Positions 44,414-53,690 of a stretch of DNA of 64,000 nt are shown here, piece after piece. The notes below the pieces were generated by a model. That model did no database searches, had not been told where the DNA came from, and saw only the letters and a program-made list of their open reading frames with translations. Position 1 is the stretch's first letter. Each line of letters begins with the position of its first letter. Origin of the DNA: Diogma glabrata (Eukaryota > Arthropoda > Insecta > Diptera > Cylindrotomidae); contig OY856188.1 in NCBI GenBank assembly GCA_963693315.1, positions 156,360,181-156,424,180 of the forward strand. The letters run 5' to 3'. The position numbers were made by a program, and so were the translations under genes.

Positions 44414-45456
44414 TGGTCGTAATGCTGTAAAATCTATTATACATAAATGTATTCTTTGTTTTCGTGCTAAACCACCAATCACACAATACAAAATGGGAAA
44501 TTTACCAAAGAACCGCTTAGTGTTTAAACGACCATTTTTACAAACGGGCATAGACTTCTGTGGTCCATTTTACATAAAAGAAAAACGATTTCGCAACCGC
44601 AATAAAGTTAAAATATACGCTGCAACTTTTGTGTGTTTTGCCACTAAGGCAATTCATATTGAATTGGTTCAAGACCTGACAGCAGAGGCATTTCTAGCAG
44701 CACTACGTAGATTCTTTGCACGAAGAGGCAAATCTTCAGATCTTTATTCTGATAATGCCACTAATTTTGTTGGTGCTAAACGAGAGCTAGACGAAATCAG
44801 TAAATTTTTAAAAACGAATGATCAAACTTCTACAATTTCAAACATGTTAGCAAATGAAAATATTACATGGCATTTTATTCCACCACGTTCACCCAACTTT
44901 GGCGGTCTCTGGGAAGCTGCAGTGAAGTCATTTAAACACCATGTAACTCGCGTAATCGGGGACACACTTTTTGACATTTGAAACATTAATGACCTATGTT
45001 AATGAAATTGAAGCCATTTTAAATTCCCGTCCATTAACTCCCATGTCATCAGATCCTAATGACTTGAGTGTTTTAACACCAGGTCACTTTTTAATCGACG
45101 ATTCGTTAACAAATTTGCCTGAGAGCAACATTTCAGATGTTCCATCACCAAGATTATCATCTTGGCAACACGTTCAACAATTAAAGCAACATTTTTGGTC
45201 CCGCTGGAGCAAGGAATACCTTCATGAACTTACTGTTCGAAAAAAATGGCACACTGGAGCTACAGATAACATAAAAACTGAAACAATTGTTTTATTAAAG
45301 GAACATAATTTACCTCCTATGCGGTGGAAACTAGGAAAAATTATTGAAATTCATCCTGGGAATGATGGTATCGTTCGAGTCGTGACAGTTAAAACTCCAA
45401 ATGGACAATACAAACGTAGCATAAAGCAGCTAGCACCGTTACCTATAGAAACATAG
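44414..45456 (+). pseudogene. BEL-2 integrase, zinc domain mostly deleted and core frameshifted
   Basis: Only the last two cysteines of the H2C2 motif remain (HKCILCFRAKPP, about 44445-44480). The core 44493-44981 carries TGIDFCGPF, LYSDNATNFVGA and FGGLWEAAVKSFKHH, which supply the DDE residues. A one-base shift near 44975 moves to frame 44971-45456 with the DUF5641-like C-terminus (LTPGHFLIDDSL, then EHNLPPMRWKLGKIIEIHPG). A large deletion between RNase H and integrase plus the shift make it inactive. Confidence 0.87.
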
Positions 45457-45633
45457 CTTATAAATCAATATCTAGTATTAAGATTTTTTATAAAAAAAAA
45501 ATTCAATTAAACCAATTATCATAATAATTACTTAATAACATTTCATACATAATAATTATTTAATCAATTAAAATGTAAATAATCCTATAATTTTTATTAC
45601 TATTTTGAACAGAATCGTTCAAGGGGCCCGGCA

Positions 45634-46253
45634 TGTTGAGGTTCACCCTATATAAATATTTAATATTTTTCTTTTAAATTTAAAATAATGGTTGGTTATC
45701 CTTTTTTTAGTTTACTTTTATTATATGTCATAAACATTTTAAAATCTTTATTAACGTAAAATCCACTTTTTCTCAAAATAAATTTAACATCTGGCATGCA
45801 GATTTTCATTTTTTATAATTTCGGAAATTCCCAAATATTAATAATAAAACTTTCAATAATTTCTTCCCTTTCCTTATTTTGTTTAACTTTATATTCATAT
45901 TTGTTTCAACTCCCTTCATAATTGATAACCAATGAAAATAATTTTAATCTTAGTTTTTTAATTTGGACCACCTTCAATAAAGAAATAAAAAAAAATCAAC
46001 ATTTACATTTTTAGAATTAAAATTGTTTTTTTTAGCAGTCTCATCTAAGATACCTATCAATATATATATATACATGTTAAACATAAATAAAAATAAATAA
46101 AATCATATAATTTAATTTAAAATAAAAAAAAATAAAGTGTTTTATATAACAGTACGAACAATAATTATTCCTTTTGATTAAGTTGAAAGGAATAAGAGCT
46201 TAAAACAATTAACAAATATAGTTGTTTTATATAATTAAGCTCCATCAACAACA
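45634..46253 (+). repeat. BEL-2 3' LTR
   Basis: Collinear with the 5' LTR at an exact offset of 6000 bp. It is preceded by AAGGGGCCCGGCA, the likely plus-strand primer site. Between the integrase stop (45456) and the LTR there are about 180 bp of AT-rich untranslated sequence. Confidence 0.95.
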
Positions 46254-46285
46254 TAACATAAAAAAAAAATTCTCTTAGTTTATAA

Positions 46286-46799
46286 CGCCATTTTTATAAT
46301 TTTCCTTCAGAACAAAAAATACTGATTCTCGACAGTCATATGTACAACGAATTTTATCTTTAAAACAAAAAATAACGCAAGTCCCAAACTTTTACAAGTG
46401 GTTAGATATAAAATAAGCTTCAATTTAGTTAAAAAAAAAAAAGGCTATGACATCTTTTATTCAATTACACCGTTTTTTTCTTATGTTACAACGTTAAAAA
46501 TTATTTCAAAAAATTAACAAGGTACATTTTTAAAAACTTTGTTCTAATACCTATTCAACGACATATCACTAATGAAAATCGATTCAGTAGTTTTTCTACA
46601 ATCGCTCGTCAAAATGCACTCACATCACAAAATAACAAAAAATTGAGGGGCACCCTGTGAAGACCCCTGGTCGAAAAAAAAAAATTCTAAGAGAACTCGT
46701 ATTTTTTATTTATCAAAGACTATCTATAAACAAAAAATAATCAAAATTAAAAGGGGTCAAGTCAAAACGTTGTTGAATCTGCGTGAAATTGCTCATATA
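46286..46799 (-). repeat. Right terminal inverted repeat of the DDE transposon
   Basis: Inverted copy of 37214-37739, beginning cgccatttttata and ending at ctcatata. It lies only about 30 bp from the BEL-2 insertion, so BEL-2 struck close to this end. Confidence 0.88.
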
Positions 46800-47935
46800 C
46801 ATTTTTATATTTAAAATAATCAAAACATATCATATAAAAATACCCATTTTATTTAAAAAAATAGCGTGTCAACAAAGAATATTCTAAAACTAAGGCTAAG
46901 GGATGGTATCGTTGATTGGAAAAACTTCATCCGCCAGCACCCCCAAGATATCACTTTGGCTAGTGAGATGTTACTGCTATTGCCAGTGGTATACGGCATC
47001 TCAGTATAACTCATATGCCAATAGCAGGGACTAAATTACGCGGGGTTGTCTCACCCATAGACCAACAATTTTAAATTTTACAAATCTTCCTGCGGAAAGC
47101 TAAGTAAATTCATTGGTTTTAATGCGCATTGTTGCCGTTTGCAAATCACTATCGGCTAGGCGCCACCATTTTTAATTAGTTTATTCATCATGATTGCCAT
47201 CCATGTTTAATTATACATAAGCTATGCTTCTTTGTATAAAATTTTTACGATTTCCGTCTCGTAATTTTGAGCTTTAAATCGATATAATTGATGTTAACAA
47301 GTATAAAGTTACAAGTATTAAGACTTCACTTAATTTTAGAAACATGCATTACATACCATTCCAACCCAACAACATATTTGGTGTAGATGATAAAGTTTGT
47401 AACATCATGATGTGTTAAATTCCACTAATTTTATAATTTTGATATACAAATGTAATTGTTTCAGGTTATACTTTCATTTTTAATTTCATAAAAATTATGT
47501 TCAACAGTAGTTTCTTTTGATCAATGTTTTTTTATTGATCAAAAGAAACTACTGTTTAAAACGATATTTAAATAAAAACCAAATTAAATAATTACAACAT
47601 TTAGGCAAAATTCCTTAAGATAATTATAAGGGTCCTGACGTGAAGTTTTTGGAAATAGAAAATTTGCCAGTTACCTTTGGGCTAGTGTACACAACAACTT
47701 CCCAAATTTTCATGATGGTCGGATGGATGGTGTATTAATGCATAAAGGACAAACAGACATACTTTCAATTTTATATATATACAATATTTATTTAGCACGA
47801 TGACTCGAATGCAAAGACAATATAACTTTAAAAAACTGCATTATAGATCAATTTTTTCAAATTCGTAAAAAGAAATTTTTATGATTTTTATGAATTCATG
47901 AATAAAAAAAATTAATATTAATGGTATTTAATAAA
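46800..47935. other. Unassigned DNA with a hairpin and a dispersed-repeat fragment
   Basis: A more balanced segment at about 46905-47170 includes ctgctattg and caatagcag arms near 46975-47025. A perfect 23-bp hairpin lies at 47503-47556. At about 47620-47790 the phrase aaattttcatgatggtcgg, followed by ggacaaacagacatacttt and a TA-rich tail, resembles dispersed insect repeats of the SINE/RTE type. No gene is supported. Confidence 0.45.
47503..47556. repeat. Perfect hairpin, 23-bp arms
   Basis: Arms at 47503-47525 and 47534-47556 are exact complements (core gtagtttcttttgatcaat) with an 8-nt loop. The stem is short and without the length or bulges usual in pre-miRNA, so it is more likely a tiny palindromic repeat. 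Confidence 0.85.
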
Positions 47936-47939
47936 AATT

Positions 47940-48045
47940 AAAAAAAAAACAATAAAAAAGGTACCACTCTTGGAATTGAACTCACGACCTATAGAACCTC
48001 AGTCGACGACGATATCCATATTGCAATTTCAAACGTTAAGACGTG
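47940..48045 (-). repeat. tRNA-like SINE remnant
   Basis: On the minus strand gaGTTCAATTCC fits the RNA polymerase III B box and is preceded by gactgaggttctataggtcg, as in tRNA-derived SINE heads. I cannot fold a proper tRNA from it, and the A box is not clear. It is treated as a SINE or tRNA-pseudogene fragment. Confidence 0.4.
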
Positions 48046-48946
48046 TAGAGAATTTTTATATTTAAAAATATTTTGGTGATTTGTAAAAATGATAACTCGA
48101 ATATATAAATTTTTCCCCATACAAAATTGCACAACGCGAGTAAAGAAGTTTTCACTTCAAAAATAATATAATTATAATACTGATTTGATGAACTTTGGGT
48201 TTTTTCGTTCAATTGGAGTGATTTGTATGTACTCCATAGTTTCCTGGAACTTTCTGACTCCTGCAACCAAACGGTTTCGGGGAGAGTTAAATATGAGACC
48301 AGTTAGAAAATACTGTTTTTAACTAGGCAGTTGACACTTGTAAATTTAGTAATATATTTGCCAATCCTTGATTTTGGACTGTAATTAATTAGTTCTTATA
48401 TAGGTACAGTGACCATTAGTCCTGTATTTTACCGTACTGTTTTGTTTTTTACCATACTGTCCTCTGAAAATTTTTTGCAAAAACAAAACATTATAATGTC
48501 CCTTATTTCCTAATTTGATATGCACATGTCTTCTTTTTTGCATAAATTTTACGTGAATTTAAAATTAAAATTTTTCTGAATTTCAAGTATTATAATCTCA
48601 AGCCAAACGTTGATAGAATTGATAGGACTTTTTAAGTTCTTAGGATATGATAAGTACTTAGTAAGGTATTGAAAAACAGGCTTATTTAGGTGTAAAGTAG
48701 TATTTTAAGAATAAGTAGTCTGTAAATAGTTTTTTGAGATTCTAATTAGATGTTAAATAGTATGTTTTTAGATTTTGTAGGAGTTAATAAGTTTATCGAG
48801 AATAAAAACTTCTTATTTACATGCAATAAAGGATGAAAAGAACAAGAATGTTCGGCTTCGTCAATGTTCGGCTCAGGTATGCACACACATGTCAGCCACA
48901 CGTTACGAATAATTAAAAACGAAGCAAAATAACCATAACAATAACA
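48046..48946. other. Unassigned AT-rich DNA
   Basis: No gene is recognised. Short phrases such as taagtacttagtaagg and aagtagtctgtaaatag recur loosely around 48640-48740, perhaps from an old DNA transposon. Confidence 0.3.
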
Positions 48947-49145
48947 AAAATTGCAAATAAATCATACGATAAATTAAATGATGTTTTTGCAAAATTAAGA
49001 GATCCCATAGATATCCAAAAAACGGATAATGTGGTGTATGAGTTTCCTTGTAGATGTGGAAAGGCATATATAGGAAAAACTGCGGAAATACTGTGAAAAA
49101 GACTAGGTCAACACAAAAAACAATATTAAAAACATGGATTTAGAT
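48947..49145 (+). pseudogene. GIY-YIG endonuclease fragment of a second Penelope-like element
   Basis: Translation gives VVYEFPCRCGKAYIGKT, followed by AEIL, a TGA stop and KRLGQHKK, matching the GIY-YIG module at the C-terminus of Penelope-like reverse transcriptases (YEFPC...YIGKT...RL.QHK). Upstream about 30 codons (KLNDVFAKLRDPI) fit the preceding linker. The sequence differs clearly from the intact element at 49421, so it is a separate, older family or copy, in the same orientation and only about 280 bp away. Confidence 0.75.
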
Positions 49146-49420
49146 TTGAAAAGTTCAGAATTTTACATAACCAAAAAAATTGTCAAAAAGATTGTCAAGT
49201 AGGAAAAACACAATTAACAAAAAAACAGATTTTCAATTACATTTTCATTTTCTCATTACAAAAACATTTTACACACACATAAGAAATAAAAAACAAGAGA
49301 TATAAATTTGATATAAAAAATATTTGAAAAAGTATTTACGAATCAACTTATAATTTAGTCAATGATTATATGCTTATATATTCAATATCAATTTCGGAGT
49401 GACGTGAGTGATCCATTATT

Positions 49421-50328
49421 AATGAATGAAATTATATTTGTTGAATATAAAAACTTTTTTTTTTATTAACGAATTGTAATCACCTATTACTTTCACTCAC
49501 TGTTTAACGACAAATTTTTTAGAAAAACCCTTTAATTATTATTTTTTCCCAAAAGAAATTAAAACAAAAACAAACAGGCAAAACTTCAATTTTATCGTTA
49601 ATTTTATTTGTATTTCCTGACTAGTTTCGGACTCTATGAGTCCATTAACAAAGGATTTACAACTAAAGTATCCAGTGTTTTAATTGTTCTATTTATACTA
49701 ATTATCAATTTTTGAAAGATAAGTATCAGTAATAAAATGGGGAAGTAACTTAAGATTAAACAATAAAACAAAAAAGCTAAAAACAACAAAAGACACAAAA
49801 AAAAGGGAAGTAACTTAACTCTAAAGTAATGTCATAAATTGAGAAAAAAAAAATTAAAAAAAAAAAATTATTCTTAAAATGTTTATGGCTTCATTAATAG
49901 TTTCCTGGTTTTTCCGAAATTTGAAATAGTGGTGAAATGATTGGTGCGTCCTCTAAATTCATTTTATTTGTTGTTTTTGTGATGTGATAAGACTCATATG
50001 CATCTAGTTTCCATTTCTGATAAACATTTTTAATAATTTTTGAGTTAGTATCGTCTATTGTATGTTGGTTTTCATTCATATGATGGGCCACGCTAGATGT
50101 ATTGCCGTTGGCTTTCTTATGTTCAATTAATCTTGTGCCAAATTCTCTGAACGTTTGTCCGATATAGGTGTTGTCACAGTTTTGGCATTTGATTTGGTAA
50201 ATACCTGAACGGGAGTTGCTGCATTCTTTATCCTTATAATTGTTTAAATGTTTTTTAATTTGTGTACTTGGTCTCGTGACAAGCTCAATCTGATGCTTTT
50301 TAAAAATTTTTTGTAGTTTGTTTGTGAT
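49421..50328 (-). repeat. Left inverted arm of the Penelope-like element
   Basis: Minus-strand copy of the element's 3' end, including the final codons (reading SVAHHMNENQHTIDDTNSK on the minus strand) and the untranslated region with the tttcggactc / gagtcc block. Its inner border with the plus-strand ORF is at 50328/50329. Confidence 0.9.
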
Positions 50329-52626
50329 AAAAGTAAAATTTATCCAGATTTTATTAAAATAAAATTTGCTATCAATAATAAAATTACAAAAAGTGTGGAG
50401 AAATCAACCAAAGTAACATGGTTAAAAAAGGAAATCAGTGATAAATACGCAAAATTAAACAAAAGTGAATTAGAAGCATATTATCTACATCTAAAAATCT
50501 TAAAGAACTATTACTCAACAAACATACATTATAATTGTGTTTGGCTAAAATTTGATACATATGTCCAGAATAGAATGGTATCTACAGAAATTGAACAAAA
50601 TAAAATACACAGGAAGAAATTTAAAAATTTAAAGAAGAAACAGAAGAAAGAATACGCAAAGAAACCGATACCAATAATTCCAAATTTTGTCCATAATTTA
50701 TCGTCGTGTGTTTTTACCAACAGTGAAATGGAACTATTGAATAATGGACTGAATTTTGCAACTAAAATACCAAACATTCCGCTTGAAGATATTACAGTTG
50801 ATATTGAATCTGGCATAGCTCGATGTACAAACTTAACCAAAAATAACATTAGATTTGAATCTAAAAAAATCTTATTAAAACACATCAATAATACGGAAAG
50901 AAACAACAATGTTACACAAAAAACAACGAAATCTCTAAATTCGCTAAAGAAGAACCAGGATATAGTGATAACGAAGGCAGATAAAGGAAACGCGATTGTG
51001 ATCTTGGATAAAAAGGAATATGATAATCGAGTGTTAACCACCATTAGAGAGGGACCATATAAAGAACACACTTGGAAAAACGGAAAATCTAGAGATCCAT
51101 TAAACAATATGGTTAAAGAAACCAAACGTGTTTCCAAAGAGGTAGCAGACTTACTAGAAGATCGAAAATTAGAATATTCCTTCCATGTAACCAACCCGAA
51201 AGTCTCAAAACTTTATGCGTTACCCAAAATACATAAACCTGGAAACCAAATGAGACCGATTGCTTCAAATATATCGACACCTACAGAGAACATGGCTAAA
51301 TATGTGTTAAGTAAATTTGATGAAATTCCACCTCCACAAGGTTACAGTATTAAAAACACTGCAGAACTACTAGAGAGAATCAAAAATATTACAATAGAAC
51401 CAGACGAAATCATGGTATCATTTGATGTAACTGCACTCTTTCCAAGTATCCCGATCAATACCACTATAGAATATCTAGAGGACCATCTAACTAGAAATCG
51501 TATTCCAAGAAACAAAATAGCAGCTTACATAAAAATCGTAAAAACATGTATGGATCAGAATTTTGTCAAGTTTAGAGACAAATTCTACAAGCAAACATCT
51601 GGTACATCAATGGGAAGCAAACTAGCCCCATTTTTAAGCAATATATTTATGAGCAGAATGGAAATAGAAATGAAAGAAAACTATATGTTATTTCCTAAGA
51701 TGTGGCTTAGATACGTGGACGATGTTTTTTCTATAGTCAAAAGAGATGATTTGCCAACAATATTTCAATTCATTAACAACTATCATCCCTCAATTAAATT
51801 TACATATGAAACAGAACAAAACAACATTTTAAATTTTTTGGATCTAAAAATTATAAGAAAAGACAACAATAGTTTAAAGTTTGGAATATACAGAAAACCT
51901 ACAAACACAAACCGGTATATCACAAACAACTCCTTTCATCATATAAGCCACAAAAAAGCTGCTTTTCATTCGATGGCCAACAGATTGTACAATGTTCCAA
52001 TGGAAAAACCTGAGTTTGATGAAGAGGTAGAATATATACATAATGCAGCAATAGCCAATGGATTTTCAAAAAAATTTGCTGATCAAATAATGAAACAACA
52101 CAAAAGAAAACATGAAACCTCTAAGCTATCAAAACTAAGCAGACTAAAGGAAAGTGTGAAATCAAGAATTAGCCTACCATTTTACCCAGCAATCACAAAC
52201 AAACTACAAAAAATTTTTAAAAAGCATCAGATTGAGCTTGTCACGAGACCAAGTACACAAATTAAAAAACATTTAAACAATTATAAGGATAAAGAATGCA
52301 GCAACTCCCGTTCAGGTATTTACCAAATCAAATGCCAAAACTGTGACAACACCTATATCGGACAAACGTTCAGAGAATTTGGCACAAGATTAATTGAACA
52401 TAAGAAAGCCAACGGCAATACATCTAGCGTGGCCCATCATATGAATGAAAACCAACATACAATAGACGATACTAACTCAAAAATTATTAAAAATGTTTAT
52501 CAGAAATGGAAACTAGATGCATATGAGTCTTATCACATCACAAAAACAACAAATAAAATGAATTTAGAGGACGCACCAATCATTTCACCACTATTTCAAA
52601 TTTCGGAAAAACCAGGAAACTATTAA
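50329..52626 (+). CDS. Penelope-like reverse transcriptase with GIY-YIG endonuclease
   Basis: Open from the inversion junction at 50329 to the stop at 52624-52626, about 765 codons. No ATG lies near the start (position 50395 is GTG), so the N-terminus was lost in the inversion. RT motifs: VITKADKGNAIVILDKKEYD, YALPKIHKPGNQMRPIAS, VSFDVTALFPSIP, TSGTSMGSKLAPFLSNIFM and WLRYVDDVFSIV (YVDD), then ILNFLDLKI. The C-terminus carries a GIY-YIG nuclease: GIYQIKCQNCDNTYIGQTF with downstream R and EH residues, used to nick target DNA. Known Penelope proteins are about 800-850 residues, so little is missing. Motifs are intact; activity is doubtful without a proper start. Confidence 0.92.
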   Translation, partial: KSKIYPDFIKIKFAINNKITKSVEKSTKVTWLKKEISDKYAKLNKSELEAYYLHLKILKNYYSTNIHYNCVWLKFDTYVQNRMVSTEIEQNKIHRKKFKNLKKKQKKEYAKKPIPIIPNFVHNLSSCVFTNSEMELLNNGLNFATKIPNIPLEDITVDIESGIARCTNLTKNNIRFESKKILLKHINNTERNNNVTQKTTKSLNSLKKNQDIVITKADKGNAIVILDKKEYDNRVLTTIREGPYKEHTWKNGKSRDPLNNMVKETKRVSKEVADLLEDRKLEYSFHVTNPKVSKLYALPKIHKPGNQMRPIASNISTPTENMAKYVLSKFDEIPPPQGYSIKNTAELLERIKNITIEPDEIMVSFDVTALFPSIPINTTIEYLEDHLTRNRIPRNKIAAYIKIVKTCMDQNFVKFRDKFYKQTSGTSMGSKLAPFLSNIFMSRMEIEMKENYMLFPKMWLRYVDDVFSIVKRDDLPTIFQFINNYHPSIKFTYETEQNNILNFLDLKIIRKDNNSLKFGIYRKPTNTNRYITNNSFHHISHKKAAFHSMANRLYNVPMEKPEFDEEVEYIHNAAIANGFSKKFADQIMKQHKRKHETSKLSKLSRLKESVKSRISLPFYPAITNKLQKIFKKHQIELVTRPSTQIKKHLNNYKDKECSNSRSGIYQIKCQNCDNTYIGQTFREFGTRLIEHKKANGNTSSVAHHMNENQHTIDDTNSKIIKNVYQKWKLDAYESYHITKTTNKMNLEDAPIISPLFQISEKPGNY

Positions 52627-53101
52627 TGAAGCCATAAACATTTTAAGAATAATTTTTTTTTTTTAATTTTTTTTTTCTCAATTTATGACATTACTTTAGA
52701 GTTAAGTTACTTCCCTTTTTTTTGTGTCTTTTGTTGTTTTTAGCTTTTTTGTTTTATTGTTTAATCTTAAGTTACTTCCCCATTTTATTACTGATACTTA
52801 TCTTTCAAAAATTGATAATTAGTATAAATAGAACAATTAAAACACTGGATACTTTAGTTGTAAATCCTTTGTTAATGGACTCATAGAGTCCGAAACTAGT
52901 CAGGAAATACAAATAAAATTAACGATAAAATTGAAGTTTTGCCTGTTTGTTTTTGTTTTAATTTCTTTTGGGAAAAAATAATAATTAAAGGGTTTTTCTA
53001 AAAAATTTGTCGTTAAACAGTGAGTGAAAGTAATAGGTGATTACAATTCGTTAATAAAAAAAAAAGTTTTTATATTCAACAAATATAATTTCATTCATTA
53101 A
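52193..53101 (+). repeat. Right arm of the Penelope-like element
   Basis: Matches the inverted left arm. It contains the 3' part of the ORF, its stop, and about 475 bp of untranslated sequence ending near tcattcattaa. Confidence 0.9.
52869..52896 (+). ncRNA. Degenerate hammerhead-ribozyme-like motif in the Penelope terminus
   Basis: ggactc and gagtcc can form stem II with a 3-nt loop, followed directly by GAAAC as in hammerhead cores. The upstream box reads ttgttaa instead of CTGANGA, so only about half of the core is conserved. An inverted copy lies at about 49624-49651. Hammerheads in Penelope-like elements are established. Activity of this copy is unlikely. Confidence 0.35.
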
Positions 53102-53344
53102 TTGATTATATGCTTGCTTATAAAAAATCTCATTTTATAAAAGTTGTAATTAGTTGTAGAAAATTAATATGTTGTTATAGAAAATTACTAGAACGTTTTT
53201 TAAATGTTGTTTTAAAGTTTTTAAAGTGTTTTTTTTAAATTCTAGTTATTATGAAATAGTCAAAAAAAAAACAAAAATTGTTAAAAGGAATGGTAAAGAA
53301 GATACACATAAAAATTATTAATTGAATTGTAAGTTGAAAATTTG

Positions 53345-53690
53345 TATATGGGTAATTCTTTTATAAGCCGAACAGATTTGGACAAAATCTGACCGACCCA
53401 TTTTTGATTTGGCTGAAATTTTTTTTACGGGTTTTTTATCGAAAAAAAAGATATAGGTGTTCGAGGCTTTTTTTTTTGCAAAATAGAGCTGTTCTAAATA
53501 TCGATAATTTCGTGATTTTCGCCTTGAAGACTTATTTTCAAAAACTCGTAACTTCGGTTTTATAGAAGATAGAAGGTTTTTCTTTTCTTTATTTGAATTT
53601 TCTAAAAATAAATATTTTCAACTAAAGTTATTAACAAATTCCTATTGTTATTAACAAATAAAATGTAAAAATTAAATTTTGTTAGGTGCA
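53345..53690 (+). repeat. Single arm of the foldback element found at 57.5-58.6 kb
   Basis: Begins atatgggtaattctttta and continues gccgaacagatttggac, then cgtaacttcggtt and aacaaattcctattgtta. The same order appears at about 57633-57965 and, inverted, at about 58320-58605. No inverted partner is seen here, so it is one half. Confidence 0.8.

Larger units (their letters stand above)
39634..46253 (+). mobile_element. BEL-2: BEL/Pao LTR retrotransposon
   Basis: 620-bp LTRs (39634-40253 and 45634-46253) are flanked by TAACA at 39629-39633 and 46254-46258, a 5-bp target duplication. The order gag, protease, RT, RNase H, integrase with a DUF5641-type end is BEL/Pao. LTRs differ at four positions with no indels (39690/45690, 39916/45916, 39987/45987, 40222/46222), so the insertion is young. 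Coding is nevertheless broken near 43150, 44413-44493 and 44975. There is no env-like gene. Confidence 0.93.
37214..46799 (+). mobile_element. DDE-type DNA transposon with terminal inverted repeats of about 520 bp, split by BEL-2
   Basis: Long inverted repeats at 37214-37739 and 46286-46799 bracket a transposase pseudogene and, inserted later, BEL-2. Without BEL-2 the element is about 3 kb. The termini begin tatatgagcaatttcacgca. The transposase family (IHQNIKL, CHHKKDFKVHAEWHF, ATSHRKGPCD motifs) is one I know from cnidarian and arthropod genomes as DDE-like, but I cannot name the superfamily safely. No target duplication could be defined. Confidence 0.8.
49421..53101 (+). mobile_element. 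Penelope-like element with inverted terminal arrangement
   Basis: About 908 bp at 49421-50328 is the inverted copy of 52193-53101, which covers the last 145 codons of the ORF plus the 3' untranslated region. A 13-bp direct repeat (tgattatatgctt) flanks at 49363-49375 and 53103-53115 and may be a target duplication, though the left copy is about 45 bp from the arm. The RT plus GIY-YIG coding region is uninterrupted. Partial inverted copies at the 5' end are a known feature of Penelope-like insertions. Both arms look almost identical, so the insertion is young. Confidence 0.92.

Noticed and set aside
47503..47556. Hairpin as a microRNA precursor
   Set aside because: The stem is only 23 bp, perfectly paired and with an 8-nt loop, too short for a pre-miRNA. 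No supporting context.
47940..48045. A functional tRNA gene
   Set aside because: Only a B-box-like stretch is clear. The acceptor stem, D arm and A box could not be folded.
50395..52626. GTG at 50395 as the true start of the Penelope-like protein
   Set aside because: The frame is open upstream to the inversion junction at 50329 and eukaryotic elements do not normally start at GTG. The N-terminus is more likely lost.
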